Positions 1 to 8,224 of a DNA stretch of 40,938 bases are shown piece after piece. Made by a program: the position numbers and the translations under genes. A model generated the notes under the pieces. The model saw only the letters and a program-made list of their open reading frames with translations, made no database searches and was not told the origin of the DNA. The DNA comes from an uncultured Blautia sp. (GTDB lineage Bacteria > Bacillota > Clostridia > Lachnospirales > Lachnospiraceae): NCBI RefSeq assembly GCF_947654165.1, contig NZ_CANTKB010000028.1, positions 1-40,938 on the forward strand, given 5' to 3'. Position 1 is the stretch's first letter; each line of letters starts with the position of its first letter.

Positions 1-34
1 TAATTCCCCCATGAATGGGGGCTAGGGGGTTGAG

Positions 35-53
35 GTGTCGAAGACACTTTTTT
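35..53 (+). terminator. Rho-independent terminator upstream of recG
   Basis: A short perfect stem, GTGTC-GAA-GACAC, is followed directly by six T residues. It probably ends the transcript of a gene lying to the left of the window. A second palindrome just upstream at 6-21 (CCCCCAT-GA-ATGGGGG) has no T-run and could stabilise the 3' end. The stem is only 5 bp, so read-through into recG is possible. Confidence 0.55.
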
Positions 54-120
54 ATCCAGGCAGGGAGAGATCGTTCTTTGGTTTTGCAGCAGAACCGCCG
101 GAAAAAGGTAAGAAAGAATC

Positions 121-2193
121 ATGGGAGGAAGCAGGTTGAAAGAGCAGGATAGCATACGGAGTATCAAAGGAATCGGGGAGAAAACGGAAAAACTACTGGG
201 GAAGCTGGGAATCACGACCATTGGAGATTTTCTTGGATACTATCCCAGGGATTACGATGAATATAAGGAACCTGTGTCTGTACAGGGGTTAAAAGTGGGA
301 GAAAAATGTGCAGTGTCCGGCAGGCTCACCCAGAAGCCGGGACTGCAGAGCACAGGGAGAAAGTCTGTAGTCACGGCAAGTATCAGGGAAGGAGAACAGG
401 TGCTCCAGCTTATCTGGTATAATATGCCTTTTCTCAGGAATACCCTGCAGACAGGAGGGCTGTATGTATTTCGGGGCATTGTAGCAGAGAAAAGGGGAAG
501 GCTTGTTATGGAACAACCGGAAATTTTTGGGAGAGAAGATTATCAGAACATGCTGCATACCTTATATCCTATTTACAGCCTGACGAAGGGGCTTACTAAC
601 AAGTTTATGGTAAAAACACTGCACCAGATACTGGAAGACAGAGAAATGGTGCAAGAATATTTACCGGAGGAATTTCGGAATCATTACCAGTTGGCAGAAT
701 ATAATTATGCGGTATCACATATTCATTTTCCGACCAATAGAGAAGATTTGCTTCTGGGGCATCGGAGACTGGTTTTTGATGAATTTTTGTTTTTTATCTT
801 GTCAGTGAGAATGATGAAAGAACAGAATGCAGAAACAGCCAATGGGTTTCCTATGAAACCGGTGTGGGAAACAGAGAATTTAATCGAGTCCCTTCCGTAT
901 CAGCTTACAAATGCTCAGAAACGGGTCTGGAATGAGATTGAGACCAGTATGACAGGGAAGACCTTAATGTCAAGACTGGTTCAGGGCGATGTGGGAAGCG
1001 GCAAGACAGTCATTGCATTTCTGGCTATGATTTTGGCGGCGGCAAATGGCTATCAGGCAGCCCTTATGGCACCTACAGAGGTTCTGGCAAAGCAGCACTA
1101 TGAGGGATTGTGTGCTCTTCTGGAAGAAAACGGACTTCCCTATCAGGTTTTGTTGCTCACAGGTTCCAATACAGCAAAAGAAAAAAGAGAGTGCTATGGA
1201 AAAATGGCATCCGGTGAGGTTAGTCTGATCGTGGGCACCCATGCTCTGATCCAGGAGAAGACAATCTATCAAAACCTTGCTTTGGTCATTACCGATGAGC
1301 AGCATCGATTTGGAGTAAAACAGAGGGAGACATTTTCCGGTAAAGGAGGAAAACCTCATGTTCTGGTTATGAGTGCAACACCGATTCCGAGAACGCTGGC
1401 AATTATCTTATATGGAGATCTTGATATTTCGATTATGGATGAATTACCTGCAAAAAGGCTGCCCATTAAAAACTGCGTGGTAAATACTTCCTATCGTCCG
1501 GCTGCTTACCGTTTTATCCAAAAGCAGGCAGAGGAAGGGCGGCAAATCTATGTTATCTGTCCTATGGTGGAGGAGAGTGAAGGGCTGGATGCAGAAAACG
1601 TAACAGATTACAGCAAAAAACTGAGAGACATACTGCCGGACACAATAAAGGTCGAATGCCTTCACGGCCGTATGAAAGCAAATCAGAAAAATCAGATCAT
1701 GGAAGCTTTTGCAAAGAACGAAATACAGGTACTGGTCTCTACTACAGTAATCGAGGTAGGGGTAAACATCCCGAATGCCACGGTCATGATGGTGGAAAAT
1801 GCGGAGCGTTTTGGGTTGGCACAGCTTCATCAGCTCAGGGGGCGTGTTGGCCGTGGAGAACATCAATCCTATTGTATTTTTATCCAGGGCGGAGAAGAAG
1901 AAGAGACGAAAAAACGTCTGGAAATTTTGGAGAAATCAAATGACGGATTTCAGATTGCAGGGGAAGACCTGCGTCTGAGAGGACCTGGAGATTTTTTTGG
2001 TGTGCGGCAAAGTGGAACCATGGAATTTCGTCTGGCAGATATTTTTCAGGACGCAGAGATTCTGAAACAAGCCGGAGAGGCAGCAGGTGCCATCCTTCTG
2101 TCAGACCCTGATCTGTCCTTAGAACAACATTATCGGTTGAAGGAACGGCTGCTGGCATATGGAAAAGAGCGTATTGAGATGCCGGGTATTTAG
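121..2193 (+). CDS. recG: ATP-dependent DNA helicase RecG
   Basis: Branch-migration helicase that remodels stalled replication forks and Holliday junctions. The 690-residue length matches the family. In order there is an N-terminal wedge/OB region (about residues 15-190), a Walker A motif GDVGSGKTV near residue 290, the Walker B box DEQH near 390, MSATPIPRTL near 420, and helicase motifs V and VI including LHQLRGRVGRG near 575. The C-terminal QIAGEDLRLRGPGDFFG segment is typical of RecG. Start choice is uncertain: ATG 121 has only a weak AAAGG upstream, whereas TTG 136 sits 7 bases behind GGAGG at 124-128 and would give a 685-residue protein starting KEQDSIRSIKG. The identification is firm and only the start is open. 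Confidence 0.96.
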   Translation: MGGSRLKEQDSIRSIKGIGEKTEKLLGKLGITTIGDFLGYYPRDYDEYKEPVSVQGLKVGEKCAVSGRLTQKPGLQSTGRKSVVTASIREGEQVLQLIWYNMPFLRNTLQTGGLYVFRGIVAEKRGRLVMEQPEIFGREDYQNMLHTLYPIYSLTKGLTNKFMVKTLHQILEDREMVQEYLPEEFRNHYQLAEYNYAVSHIHFPTNREDLLLGHRRLVFDEFLFFILSVRMMKEQNAETANGFPMKPVWETENLIESLPYQLTNAQKRVWNEIETSMTGKTLMSRLVQGDVGSGKTVIAFLAMILAAANGYQAALMAPTEVLAKQHYEGLCALLEENGLPYQVLLLTGSNTAKEKRECYGKMASGEVSLIVGTHALIQEKTIYQNLALVITDEQHRFGVKQRETFSGKGGKPHVLVMSATPIPRTLAIILYGDLDISIMDELPAKRLPIKNCVVNTSYRPAAYRFIQKQAEEGRQIYVICPMVEESEGLDAENVTDYSKKLRDILPDTIKVECLHGRMKANQKNQIMEAFAKNEIQVLVSTTVIEVGVNIPNATVMMVENAERFGLAQLHQLRGRVGRGEHQSYCIFIQGGEEEETKKRLEILEKSNDGFQIAGEDLRLRGPGDFFGVRQSGTMEFRLADIFQDAEILKQAGEAAGAILLSDPDLSLEQHYRLKERLLAYGKERIEMPGI

Positions 2194-2384
2194 AATCTAT
2201 CTGGCAGAAAACAGAGATATCTTTGAGAAAAAGAGGAGGTATTTGGGCTTTTTTTGTAGTTTTTTGAATTCTTTCAAAAGATGGTTGGGGAATTTTTAAA
2301 GGTATTCCTTCTTTTTGCAGGAGTTTTCGTGCATTTTTACCTGTGAGTAATAAAAAACATAGAAATGGGAAGAAAACAGAAAAC

Positions 2385-2413
2385 TTGAAAAATTTTGAAA
2401 AAAGGTATATGAT
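2385..2413 (+). promoter_or_regulatory. Sigma-A type promoter for the DUF6465 gene
   Basis: TTGAAA at 2385-2390 and TATGAT at 2408-2413 are separated by 17 bases. An excellent ribosome site, AAGGAGG, lies at 2431-2437, 8 bases before ATG 2446. The 220-base gap after recG therefore carries a new transcription start. Confidence 0.6.
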
Positions 2414-2445
2414 GTGTGGGACATATCATAAAGGAGGAGAACACA

Positions 2446-2844
2446 ATGTCAGTTAGAAAGACAACCACAAAGGCTGCAAAAGCAACAACAACAGCAGCAG
2501 ATGTAAAGACTACTCCGGCGCAGACAGAAGAGATTAAGACAGAAACCGTTTCCGCAAAAAAAGCACCTGTAAAAAGAGCTGCTGCAAAGAAAGCGGCTGC
2601 AACGGTGAAGAAAGCAGAAGTAAAAGCAGCAGAGGTAAAAGAGGCTGTATACATCCAGTTTGCTGGATCTGAATATAATTTAGATGAAATCAGAGCAAAC
2701 GTGAAGAAAGCCTGGACAGAAGAAACCGGAAACAAGGAAAGTGACATCAAAGAAGTACAGATTTATGTAAAACCGGAAGAACGTGCAGCATATTATGTTG
2801 TAAATCAGGAAGTAGTAGAGGGCGGAAGAAAAATCGACCTGTAA
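2446..2844 (+). CDS. DUF6465-like small basic protein with Ala/Lys-rich N-terminus
   Basis: A 132-residue protein of unknown function. Residues 1-65 are a low-complexity, Lys/Ala/Thr-rich segment resembling histone-H1-like tails (repeated KAA, KKA and VKAAE), so it may bind nucleic acid; that is inference. Residues 66-132 form a compact domain with VYIQFAGSEYNLDEI and a KEVQIYVKPEERAAYYV strand that I associate with the Lachnospiraceae family DUF6465. The start at 2446 is chosen because AAGGAGG lies 8 bases upstream; the in-frame ATG at 2416 lacks a ribosome site and falls at the promoter's expected transcription start. The gene is monocistronic, with its own promoter and a terminator 14 bases downstream. 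Confidence 0.8.
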   Translation: MSVRKTTTKAAKATTTAADVKTTPAQTEEIKTETVSAKKAPVKRAAAKKAAATVKKAEVKAAEVKEAVYIQFAGSEYNLDEIRANVKKAWTEETGNKESDIKEVQIYVKPEERAAYYVVNQEVVEGGRKIDL

Positions 2845-2857
2845 TATTTCAAAGAAG

Positions 2858-2912
2858 AAGAGGGGATTCCTTTTGTTATCCTGACGGATAGCAGAAGAAA
2901 GCCCCTCTTTTT
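2858..2912 (+). terminator. Rho-independent terminator after the DUF6465 gene
   Basis: The stem AGAGGGG (2859-2865) pairs with CCCCTCT (2902-2908) across a long loop, followed by TTTTT. It lies between the convergent DUF6465 gene and the spore protein gene and may also work weakly on the minus strand. Confidence 0.7.
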
Positions 2913-2938
2913 ATAAATTTTTTATTCGGTTATTTTAC

Positions 2939-3166
2939 TTAGAGCGGCTGAGAAGAACCAGAACCGGACATCTGTCTTTCCTGTGCCTCGATCATCTTCT
3001 TAACCATATACCCACCAACAGAACCGTTCTGTTTGGAAGTTAAGTTTCCGTTGTACCCATCGGAAAGAGGTACACCTAATTCGTTTGCAACTTCATATTT
3101 GAAGCGGTTTAATGCACCTTTTGCTTCTGGTACTGCTGCTTTGTTAGAAGAATTATTATTAGACAT
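2939..3166 (-). CDS. Alpha/beta-type small acid-soluble spore protein (SASP)
   Basis: A 75-residue protein that coats and protects DNA in dormant spores. The family signature is clear: AKGALNRFKYEVANELGV (helix 1, with the germination-protease region) and GNLTSKQNGSVGGYMVKKMIE (helix 2). AAAGGAGG precedes the ATG. It is transcribed opposite to its neighbours from a sigma-G-like promoter (3207-3236), as expected for forespore expression. This gene is the clearest evidence that the organism sporulates. Confidence 0.93.
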   Translation of the reverse strand: MSNNNSSNKAAVPEAKGALNRFKYEVANELGVPLSDGYNGNLTSKQNGSVGGYMVKKMIEAQERQMSGSGSSQPL

Positions 3167-3206
3167 TTTTCTTTCCTCCTTTGGAATGTGTTTTTTGTTA
3201 CAATGC

Positions 3207-3236
3207 TAGTATGTGAAATAGAAAATATTTTACTCT
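3207..3236 (-). promoter_or_regulatory. Sigma-G (forespore) type promoter of the SASP gene
   Basis: Read on the minus strand, CATACTA (3213-3207) matches the sigma-G -10 element exactly. AGAGTA (3236-3231), 17 bases upstream, matches 4 of 6 positions of the TGAATA -35 element. Position and gene function both fit. Confidence 0.7.
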
Positions 3237-3345
3237 AGAAGTTCTTTCATATTTTGACAAATTCTGAGAAATGTATTACAATTAATACTCGGATTTATGT
3301 CACAGAGTGGTTTTTGTAAAAAATGTATAAAATGCTAAAAAATAA

Positions 3346-3374
3346 TTGCAAAAAGTTGGTGTTTTTGCTATAAT
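3346..3374 (+). promoter_or_regulatory. Sigma-A promoter for mgsA-rsmD-coaD
   Basis: TTGCAA (3346-3351) and a perfect TATAAT (3369-3374) are 17 bases apart. The leader carries a 7-bp hairpin (AGAGCTT at 3392-3398 with AAGCTCT at 3403-3409) lacking a T-run, so it is a leader structure and not a terminator. Confidence 0.75.
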
Positions 3375-3442
3375 TACTCTGGACTGCAAGCAGAGCTTAA
3401 AGAAGCTCTTCTGAAGTGATTAAAAAAATAAGGATGATGTAA

Positions 3443-3835
3443 ATGAACGTTGGGATTATAGCACATAACAGTAAGAAAGCATTGATCGAAGATTTTTGCA
3501 TTGCTTATAAAAATATGCTGGCAAAACATGAGATCTATGCAACAGGTACGACAGGAAGAAGAATAGAAGAAGCTGCAAATCTCCGTGTCCATAAGTTTCT
3601 GCCTGGCAGTATGGGAGGGGACAAACAGTTTACAGAGATGATTGAGCGGGGAGACATTGATATGGTGATCTTCTTTTATAACCCTGCTATGATCAATCCA
3701 AAGGAGCCGGATGTCTATCAGATTTCCGGATGCTGTGATCAGTATAATATTCCAATCGCTACGAATATTGCAACTGCAGAGTCTCTGATTCTCGGTCTGG
3801 ATCAGGGAGATTTGGATTACCGATTAAATCGTTAG
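3443..3835 (+). CDS. mgsA: Methylglyoxal synthase (variant active site)
   Basis: Converts dihydroxyacetone phosphate to methylglyoxal and phosphate, a bypass of lower glycolysis in the cytoplasm. The 130-residue length and the motifs ATGTTG (33-38), GSMGGD (55-60, with the catalytic Asp equivalent to E. coli Asp71) and IPIATNIATAE support the family. Aligned by eye with E. coli MgsA, two active-site-region positions differ: Asp91 is Asn80 in FFYNP, and His98 is Lys in NPKEPDV, while the Asp101 equivalent is kept. It is first in an operon with rsmD (14 bases on) and coaD. Confidence 0.88.
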   Translation: MNVGIIAHNSKKALIEDFCIAYKNMLAKHEIYATGTTGRRIEEAANLRVHKFLPGSMGGDKQFTEMIERGDIDMVIFFYNPAMINPKEPDVYQISGCCDQYNIPIATNIATAESLILGLDQGDLDYRLNR

Positions 3836-3849
3836 AAGGAACCAGAAAT

Positions 3850-4401
3850 ATGAGAGTGATTGCAGGAAGTGCAAAAAGTATGCCGCTTAAAACCATTCAG
3901 GGGATGGATACAAGACCTACCACAGACCGTATTAAGGAGACATTGTTTAATATGATCCAGCCCTATTTGTGCGGATGCAGATTTCTTGATCTGTTCGCAG
4001 GGAGCGGCGGAATCGGAATCGAGGCATTGAGCAGAGGTGCGGATTTTTGTGCCTTTATTGAGAAAAACAAAAAAGCATCAGCAATAATAGAAGAGAACCT
4101 GCGTTTTACCAGACTGAAGGACAAGGCACAGGTCTATTGTTGTGATGTTTTCCGGGGATTGTCATACATGGAACAGGAGCCACCTTTTGACTGTATTTTT
4201 ATGGATCCGCCCTATGATAAAGAATTAGAAAAACAGGTGCTGCAGGTGCTGAAGGACGTTCCGTATGTGACGGAAGAGACGCTGATCATAGTAGAAGCTT
4301 CTCTGGAAACTTCTTTTGATTATCTGGAAGAATATGGATTTTCTGTTGTAAAAGAGAAACGATATAAAACCAATCAGCATATATTTTTGAGAAAGAACTA
4401 G
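3850..4401 (+). CDS. rsmD: 16S rRNA (guanine966-N2)-methyltransferase RsmD
   Basis: Methylates G966 of 16S rRNA using S-adenosylmethionine during 30S assembly. The 183-residue protein shows MRVIAGSAKSMPL at the N-terminus, TRPTTDRIKETLFN, the SAM-binding LDLFAGSGGIGIEALSRGA loop and the catalytic DPPY motif (MDPPYDKEL), all diagnostic. It lies 18 bases before coaD, the usual rsmD-coaD pair of Firmicutes. Confidence 0.96.
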   Translation: MRVIAGSAKSMPLKTIQGMDTRPTTDRIKETLFNMIQPYLCGCRFLDLFAGSGGIGIEALSRGADFCAFIEKNKKASAIIEENLRFTRLKDKAQVYCCDVFRGLSYMEQEPPFDCIFMDPPYDKELEKQVLQVLKDVPYVTEETLIIVEASLETSFDYLEEYGFSVVKEKRYKTNQHIFLRKN

Positions 4402-4418
4402 AGCAGAAAGGCAGAGAT

Positions 4419-4913
4419 ATGGTAAGAGCAATTTATCCGGGAAGCTTTGACCCGGCCACTTATGGTCATTTGGATATTATTAAGAGAGCAGCAGCTCTTT
4501 TTGACGAGGTAGTTGTAGGCGTTTTGAATAATTCTGTAAAAAGTCCGTTGTTTTCTGTAGAAGAACGTGTTAATATATTAGAGAATATAACAAGTGATAT
4601 TCCGAATGTAAAGATTGAGTCTTTCGGTGGATTATCAGTGAATTTTGCACGGAGCTGTGAGGCAAAGGTGATTATCCGGGGTTTGCGGGCGATTACGGAT
4701 TTTGAATATGAACTGCAGTTAGCTCAGACCAATCGGATTTTGTCTACAGATGTGGACACCATGTTTCTGACCACCAGTCTTCAATATGCTTATTTGAGTT
4801 CCACCACAGTGAAGGAGGCGGCTTCTTTTGGAGCTGATATATCCAAGTTTGCACCAGAATACGTGGTGCGGAAGGTGGAAGCGAAATTCAGAGAAAGAAA
4901 CCTCACAAAATAG
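4419..4913 (+). CDS. coaD: Phosphopantetheine adenylyltransferase
   Basis: Transfers AMP from ATP to 4'-phosphopantetheine, the penultimate step of coenzyme A synthesis. The 164-residue protein has the nucleotidyltransferase motif GSFDPATYGHLDII (T/HxGH form), RGLRAITDFEYELQLAQTN, and the C-terminal YLSSTTVKEAASFGAD segment corresponding to the ISSxxxKE loop. Length and order after rsmD match the family. Confidence 0.97.
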   Translation: MVRAIYPGSFDPATYGHLDIIKRAAALFDEVVVGVLNNSVKSPLFSVEERVNILENITSDIPNVKIESFGGLSVNFARSCEAKVIIRGLRAITDFEYELQLAQTNRILSTDVDTMFLTTSLQYAYLSSTTVKEAASFGADISKFAPEYVVRKVEAKFRERNLTK

Positions 4914-4977
4914 AACAGACAGATTCAGAGTCAACGGATAGGATCAGGAATAATATACAATGAAGGAGAAAGTGAAC

Positions 4978-5658
4978 ATGAGCAGCAGAATCGAACAGAT
5001 TATTGAAGAAATTGAAGAATACGTGGAGAGCTGTAAATACCAGCCGTTATCTACCACAAAAATTATTGTAAATAAAGAAGAAATCGAAGAACTTTTAAGA
5101 GAACTGCGTCTGAAAACTCCTGATGAAATCAAGAGATACCAGAAGATTATCAGCAACAAGGATGCGATTCTTCAGGATGCTCAGGCAAAAGCAGATAAGA
5201 TCATCGAAGATACAAAACTCCAGGTACAGGAGATGGTGAAAGAATCTGAGGTTATGCAGCAGGCATATGCTCAGGCAAATGAAACCATCAATGCAGTAAA
5301 TAAACAGGCTCAGGATATTATTGATGCTGCAGCAAATGAGGCAAATGCTCTGCGTTACAGTGCTGTTTCTTATACAGATGAGATGATGGCCAATATGGGA
5401 CAGATTGCTAATACCATGCTGGAAGATGCTGCTGGTAAATATCAGGAATTCTTGCAGGCACTGCAGTCTTCTCTGGAAGTGATCAATCAGAACCGTTCAC
5501 AGCTTTCTCAGCAGTTGAACCAGGGTGTTACCGCTTCTTCACAGAATGAAGTACCTGCTGCATCAGCACAGGATTACAGCAAAGAGCAGGATGCAGAAGA
5601 TGATTATGAAGATGATTATGAAGATGATTTAGATGACGATTTTGATGATTTTGACTAA
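4978..5658 (+). CDS. DivIVA/ATPase-subunit-like coiled-coil protein with acidic tail
   Basis: A 226-residue cytoplasmic coiled-coil protein, often labelled 'ATPase' in Lachnospiraceae and similar to DivIVA-like or V-ATPase subunit H/E-like proteins. The exact role is unknown. Residues 1-55 are a structured head; about 60-180 is a long Ala/Gln/Glu heptad-like coil (KADKIIEDTKLQVQEMVKE, AQDIIDAAANEANALR); the end is strongly acidic, repeating DDYEDD and finishing DDFDDFD. The start at 4978 is preferred over ATG 4960 because AAGGAG at 4962-4967 sits 10 bases before it. The last 30 bases overlap the 3' end of ylbJ on the opposite strand. A role in division or sporulation is suggested only by family resemblance and the ylbJ neighbour. 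Confidence 0.72.
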   Translation: MSSRIEQIIEEIEEYVESCKYQPLSTTKIIVNKEEIEELLRELRLKTPDEIKRYQKIISNKDAILQDAQAKADKIIEDTKLQVQEMVKESEVMQQAYAQANETINAVNKQAQDIIDAAANEANALRYSAVSYTDEMMANMGQIANTMLEDAAGKYQEFLQALQSSLEVINQNRSQLSQQLNQGVTASSQNEVPAASAQDYSKEQDAEDDYEDDYEDDLDDDFDDFD

Positions 5659-6576
5659 GAAGGCGGCCAGGAGGACTGTCCATACAGCGGTACAAAGTTT
5701 TCCAAGAAGGTAAGGCTTCAAGGATAGATCAGTGTGGGCAAGCATCGATTTTGTCTGTGCTGCAACACACAGTCCGCCAAAGGCAGTAAACCCAAGGGTC
5801 AGAGGATAGGTGACAGAAAAAGGCCATGGGCTGCAAGACAGAGCAGAAAGTCCTGTAGTCACTTCGATGCAGCATGGAAGGAGATATTTCATCTGCAGAG
5901 AATCCTTTAGGATTTGATCTGAAATTCCCTGCAGAATGGAGAATAAGATAATATAGCCACCTAGTTTCGTTATGGTTTCAAAACCGTTCATAATAGAGGT
6001 ATCCAGGATTTCACCAAAGGAGTGAGAAGAGGATACCTCTTTTTTGCATGGTATAGGAGTTCGAACATTGTTCGGTAGTTTGAAGAAATGCCTGGTGCAT
6101 AGAGAACATAAAAAACCGGAGATATAAACAATGCCGTAGGTTGGAAAAACTAATTCCGGTTTTTGAAACATTCCTACGCAGAGAAAGGCAGAGAGAAAGG
6201 CCGGACCGGGATAATTGGCAAAGGTGAGCAGATAGGAAGCTTCTTTTTTTGTGATTCGGTGCTCCCGGTATAAATCGGCCGTGACCTTGGCTCCCATAGG
6301 ATAACCGCAGAAGATCCCAAGTACAAGTGCGTACGCACCCTGGGGAGAGAGGGCAAATACTTTCTTCCAGAAATATTTCGGAGCACAGATAAGTCTGTCC
6401 GGTACTCTTGTTTTCAGAAGCAGGCTGGAGAAAATCAGAAAGGGAAGCAGAGAAGGAAGCAGAGTATAGAACCAAAGCATGAGACCGGCTTTGGCATAAG
6501 TCAGGGCGGTTTGTGGGTATAGTAAGAGAAAGCCTGGAAAAATCAAAAAAAGCAGGAGAGAAAAGACTCGTTTCAC
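5629..6576 (-). CDS. ylbJ: Sporulation integral membrane protein YlbJ-like
   Basis: A 315-residue polytopic membrane protein with about eight hydrophobic segments and the nucleoside-recognition/Gate-type motif LGIFCGYPMGAKVTADLY. In Bacillus subtilis ylbJ follows coaD and is required for spore cortex formation; the same proximity to coaD supports the call. The start is GTG 6576, 6 bases after AAGGAG. Its 3' end overlaps the convergent coiled-coil gene by 30 bases, and no terminator is visible between them. Confidence 0.85.
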   Translation of the reverse strand: MKRVFSLLLFLIFPGFLLLYPQTALTYAKAGLMLWFYTLLPSLLPFLIFSSLLLKTRVPDRLICAPKYFWKKVFALSPQGAYALVLGIFCGYPMGAKVTADLYREHRITKKEASYLLTFANYPGPAFLSAFLCVGMFQKPELVFPTYGIVYISGFLCSLCTRHFFKLPNNVRTPIPCKKEVSSSHSFGEILDTSIMNGFETITKLGGYIILFSILQGISDQILKDSLQMKYLLPCCIEVTTGLSALSCSPWPFSVTYPLTLGFTAFGGLCVAAQTKSMLAHTDLSLKPYLLGKLCTAVWTVLLAAFLVKIIKIVI

Positions 6577-6694
6577 AGGGCACTCCTTATGTTGGAATGT
6601 TTACTTAAATATATGAATCCTTTTGGGTTTCATGCTTGCTATTTTTGGCAGAATGTGTAAAAATAAACCTTAGAAATCAGCAGGAGGTAACAAG

Positions 6695-8143
6695 ATGAGA
6701 GTTTTAGAAAATTTACAGCCAAAGAGAGTTTTTTATTATTTTGAAGAGATTACAAAAATTCCTCATGGCTCTGGAAATACAAAGGAAATCAGTGATTATC
6801 TGGTGAATTTTGCAAAGGAGCATCAGCTTCGCTGGATACAGGACGAGAGCAACAACGTGATTATTTTTAAACCGGCGTCCAAAGGGTATGAGAATGCACC
6901 GGTTGTGATGCTTCAGGGACATATGGATATGGTGTGCGAGAAGACAGCAGACAGTGCCCATGATTTTACCAAAGACCCTTTAACGCTTAAAATAGAGGGA
7001 GATTATATTACCGCAGAGGGAACAACCCTTGGAGGTGACGACGGTATCGCAGTGGCGTATGGTCTTGCACTTCTGGAAGATGATACGTTAGAGCATCCGG
7101 CTTTGGAAGTAGTCATTACAGTGGACGAAGAAATCGGTCTTCTTGGTGCCACTGCTCTGGATGCGACACCGTTGAAGGCACAGTATCTTTTGAACCTGGA
7201 CTCTGAGGAAGAAGGGTATCTCTGGGCAGGATGTGCAGGCGGCATGACAGCTGTTTCGGAGATTCCGGTCCGTTATCAGGAGTACACCGATCATAAATGG
7301 AAAATCACAGTTTCCGGTCTTGCAGGCGGACATTCTGGTGCAGAAATTGATAAGAACAGGGCAAATGCAACTTTGATTCTGGCACGTTTTCTGAAAGAGG
7401 CAAAGGAACAGGGAGAATATGCCATTTCTGAACTGTCAGGCGGATTAAAGGACAATGCAATACCAAGAACAGCTTCTGCACTTGTATTGGCAGATGAGGA
7501 GACAGGAAAAGCATTATCTGCCTATGCAGAGGTATTTACCAGGGCACTGCGGACAGAATACACTGGCAGTGATCAGGGAATCACCGTTACAGTAGAGGCA
7601 CAGGGAGAGGGTACAGAACCGGTACTGCATCCGGTAAGCCAGGAAAAAGTATTGTTTTTCCTGCTGCAGTATCCAAATGGTATCCAGAAGATGTGCGGTT
7701 TCATGGACGGACTGGTTGAGACTTCCTGTAATCTGGGAATCACAAATCTTACTCCGCAGGCTCTGGTGGGATCTGCCAGCGTGCGAAGCTCTGTGGGAAC
7801 AGCGAAGAAAGCATTGTCTGATAAAATTGCCTATCTTACAGAATTTTTAGGCGGAGAATATCAGATAGAGGGAGATTATCCCTCCTGGGAGTACAAGCAG
7901 GATTCTTCGCTCCGTCCCATCATGGTGGAAGTATTCCGGGAATTGTATCACAGAGAGCCGGAGGTGAAGGTGATCCATGCCGGACTGGAATGCGGATTGT
8001 TCTATGAGAAGATTCCGGGACTGGACTGTGTGTCTTTGGGACCGAATATGCAGGATATTCACACTACAGAGGAAAAACTTTCCATATCTTCTGTGGAAAG
8101 AGTATGGACCTATTTGCTGGAAGTACTGAAAAAAATTAAATAG
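6695..8143 (+). CDS. pepD: Aminoacyl-histidine dipeptidase (PepD, M20C family)
   Basis: Cytosolic zinc dipeptidase that hydrolyses Xaa-His and other dipeptides. The 482-residue length is typical. Metal ligands appear in QGHMDMV (about residue 75), TLGGDDGIAVAYGLA (about 112), the catalytic pair in TVDEEIGLLGA (about 143), LNLDSEEEG (about 168), and HAGLECGLF near the C-terminus. AGGAGG lies just upstream. A hairpin built on GATTTTAT-C-ATAAAATC follows the gene but has no T-run. Confidence 0.95.
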   Translation: MRVLENLQPKRVFYYFEEITKIPHGSGNTKEISDYLVNFAKEHQLRWIQDESNNVIIFKPASKGYENAPVVMLQGHMDMVCEKTADSAHDFTKDPLTLKIEGDYITAEGTTLGGDDGIAVAYGLALLEDDTLEHPALEVVITVDEEIGLLGATALDATPLKAQYLLNLDSEEEGYLWAGCAGGMTAVSEIPVRYQEYTDHKWKITVSGLAGGHSGAEIDKNRANATLILARFLKEAKEQGEYAISELSGGLKDNAIPRTASALVLADEETGKALSAYAEVFTRALRTEYTGSDQGITVTVEAQGEGTEPVLHPVSQEKVLFFLLQYPNGIQKMCGFMDGLVETSCNLGITNLTPQALVGSASVRSSVGTAKKALSDKIAYLTEFLGGEYQIEGDYPSWEYKQDSSLRPIMVEVFRELYHREPEVKVIHAGLECGLFYEKIPGLDCVSLGPNMQDIHTTEEKLSISSVERVWTYLLEVLKKIK

Positions 8144-8224
8144 CAGGCAGATTTTATCATAAAATCCTCTGCAGGCACATAAACTGATATGTAAATGTTT
8201 TATGGGCAGGCGGAGGACTTTTTT

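Noticed and set aside
6..21. Palindrome CCCCCATGAATGGGGG as a terminator
   Set aside because: It lacks a T-run. The stem at 35-53 with TTTTTT is the better terminator.
3390..3411. Hairpin in the mgsA leader as a riboswitch or attenuator
   Set aside because: A single 7-bp stem-loop without T-run or conserved core. It is not enough to call a regulatory RNA.
8146..8172. Hairpin between pepD and the M23 gene as a terminator or attenuator
   Set aside because: The stem GATTTTAT-C-ATAAAATC is AT-rich with no T-tract, and no known regulatory RNA motif was recognised.
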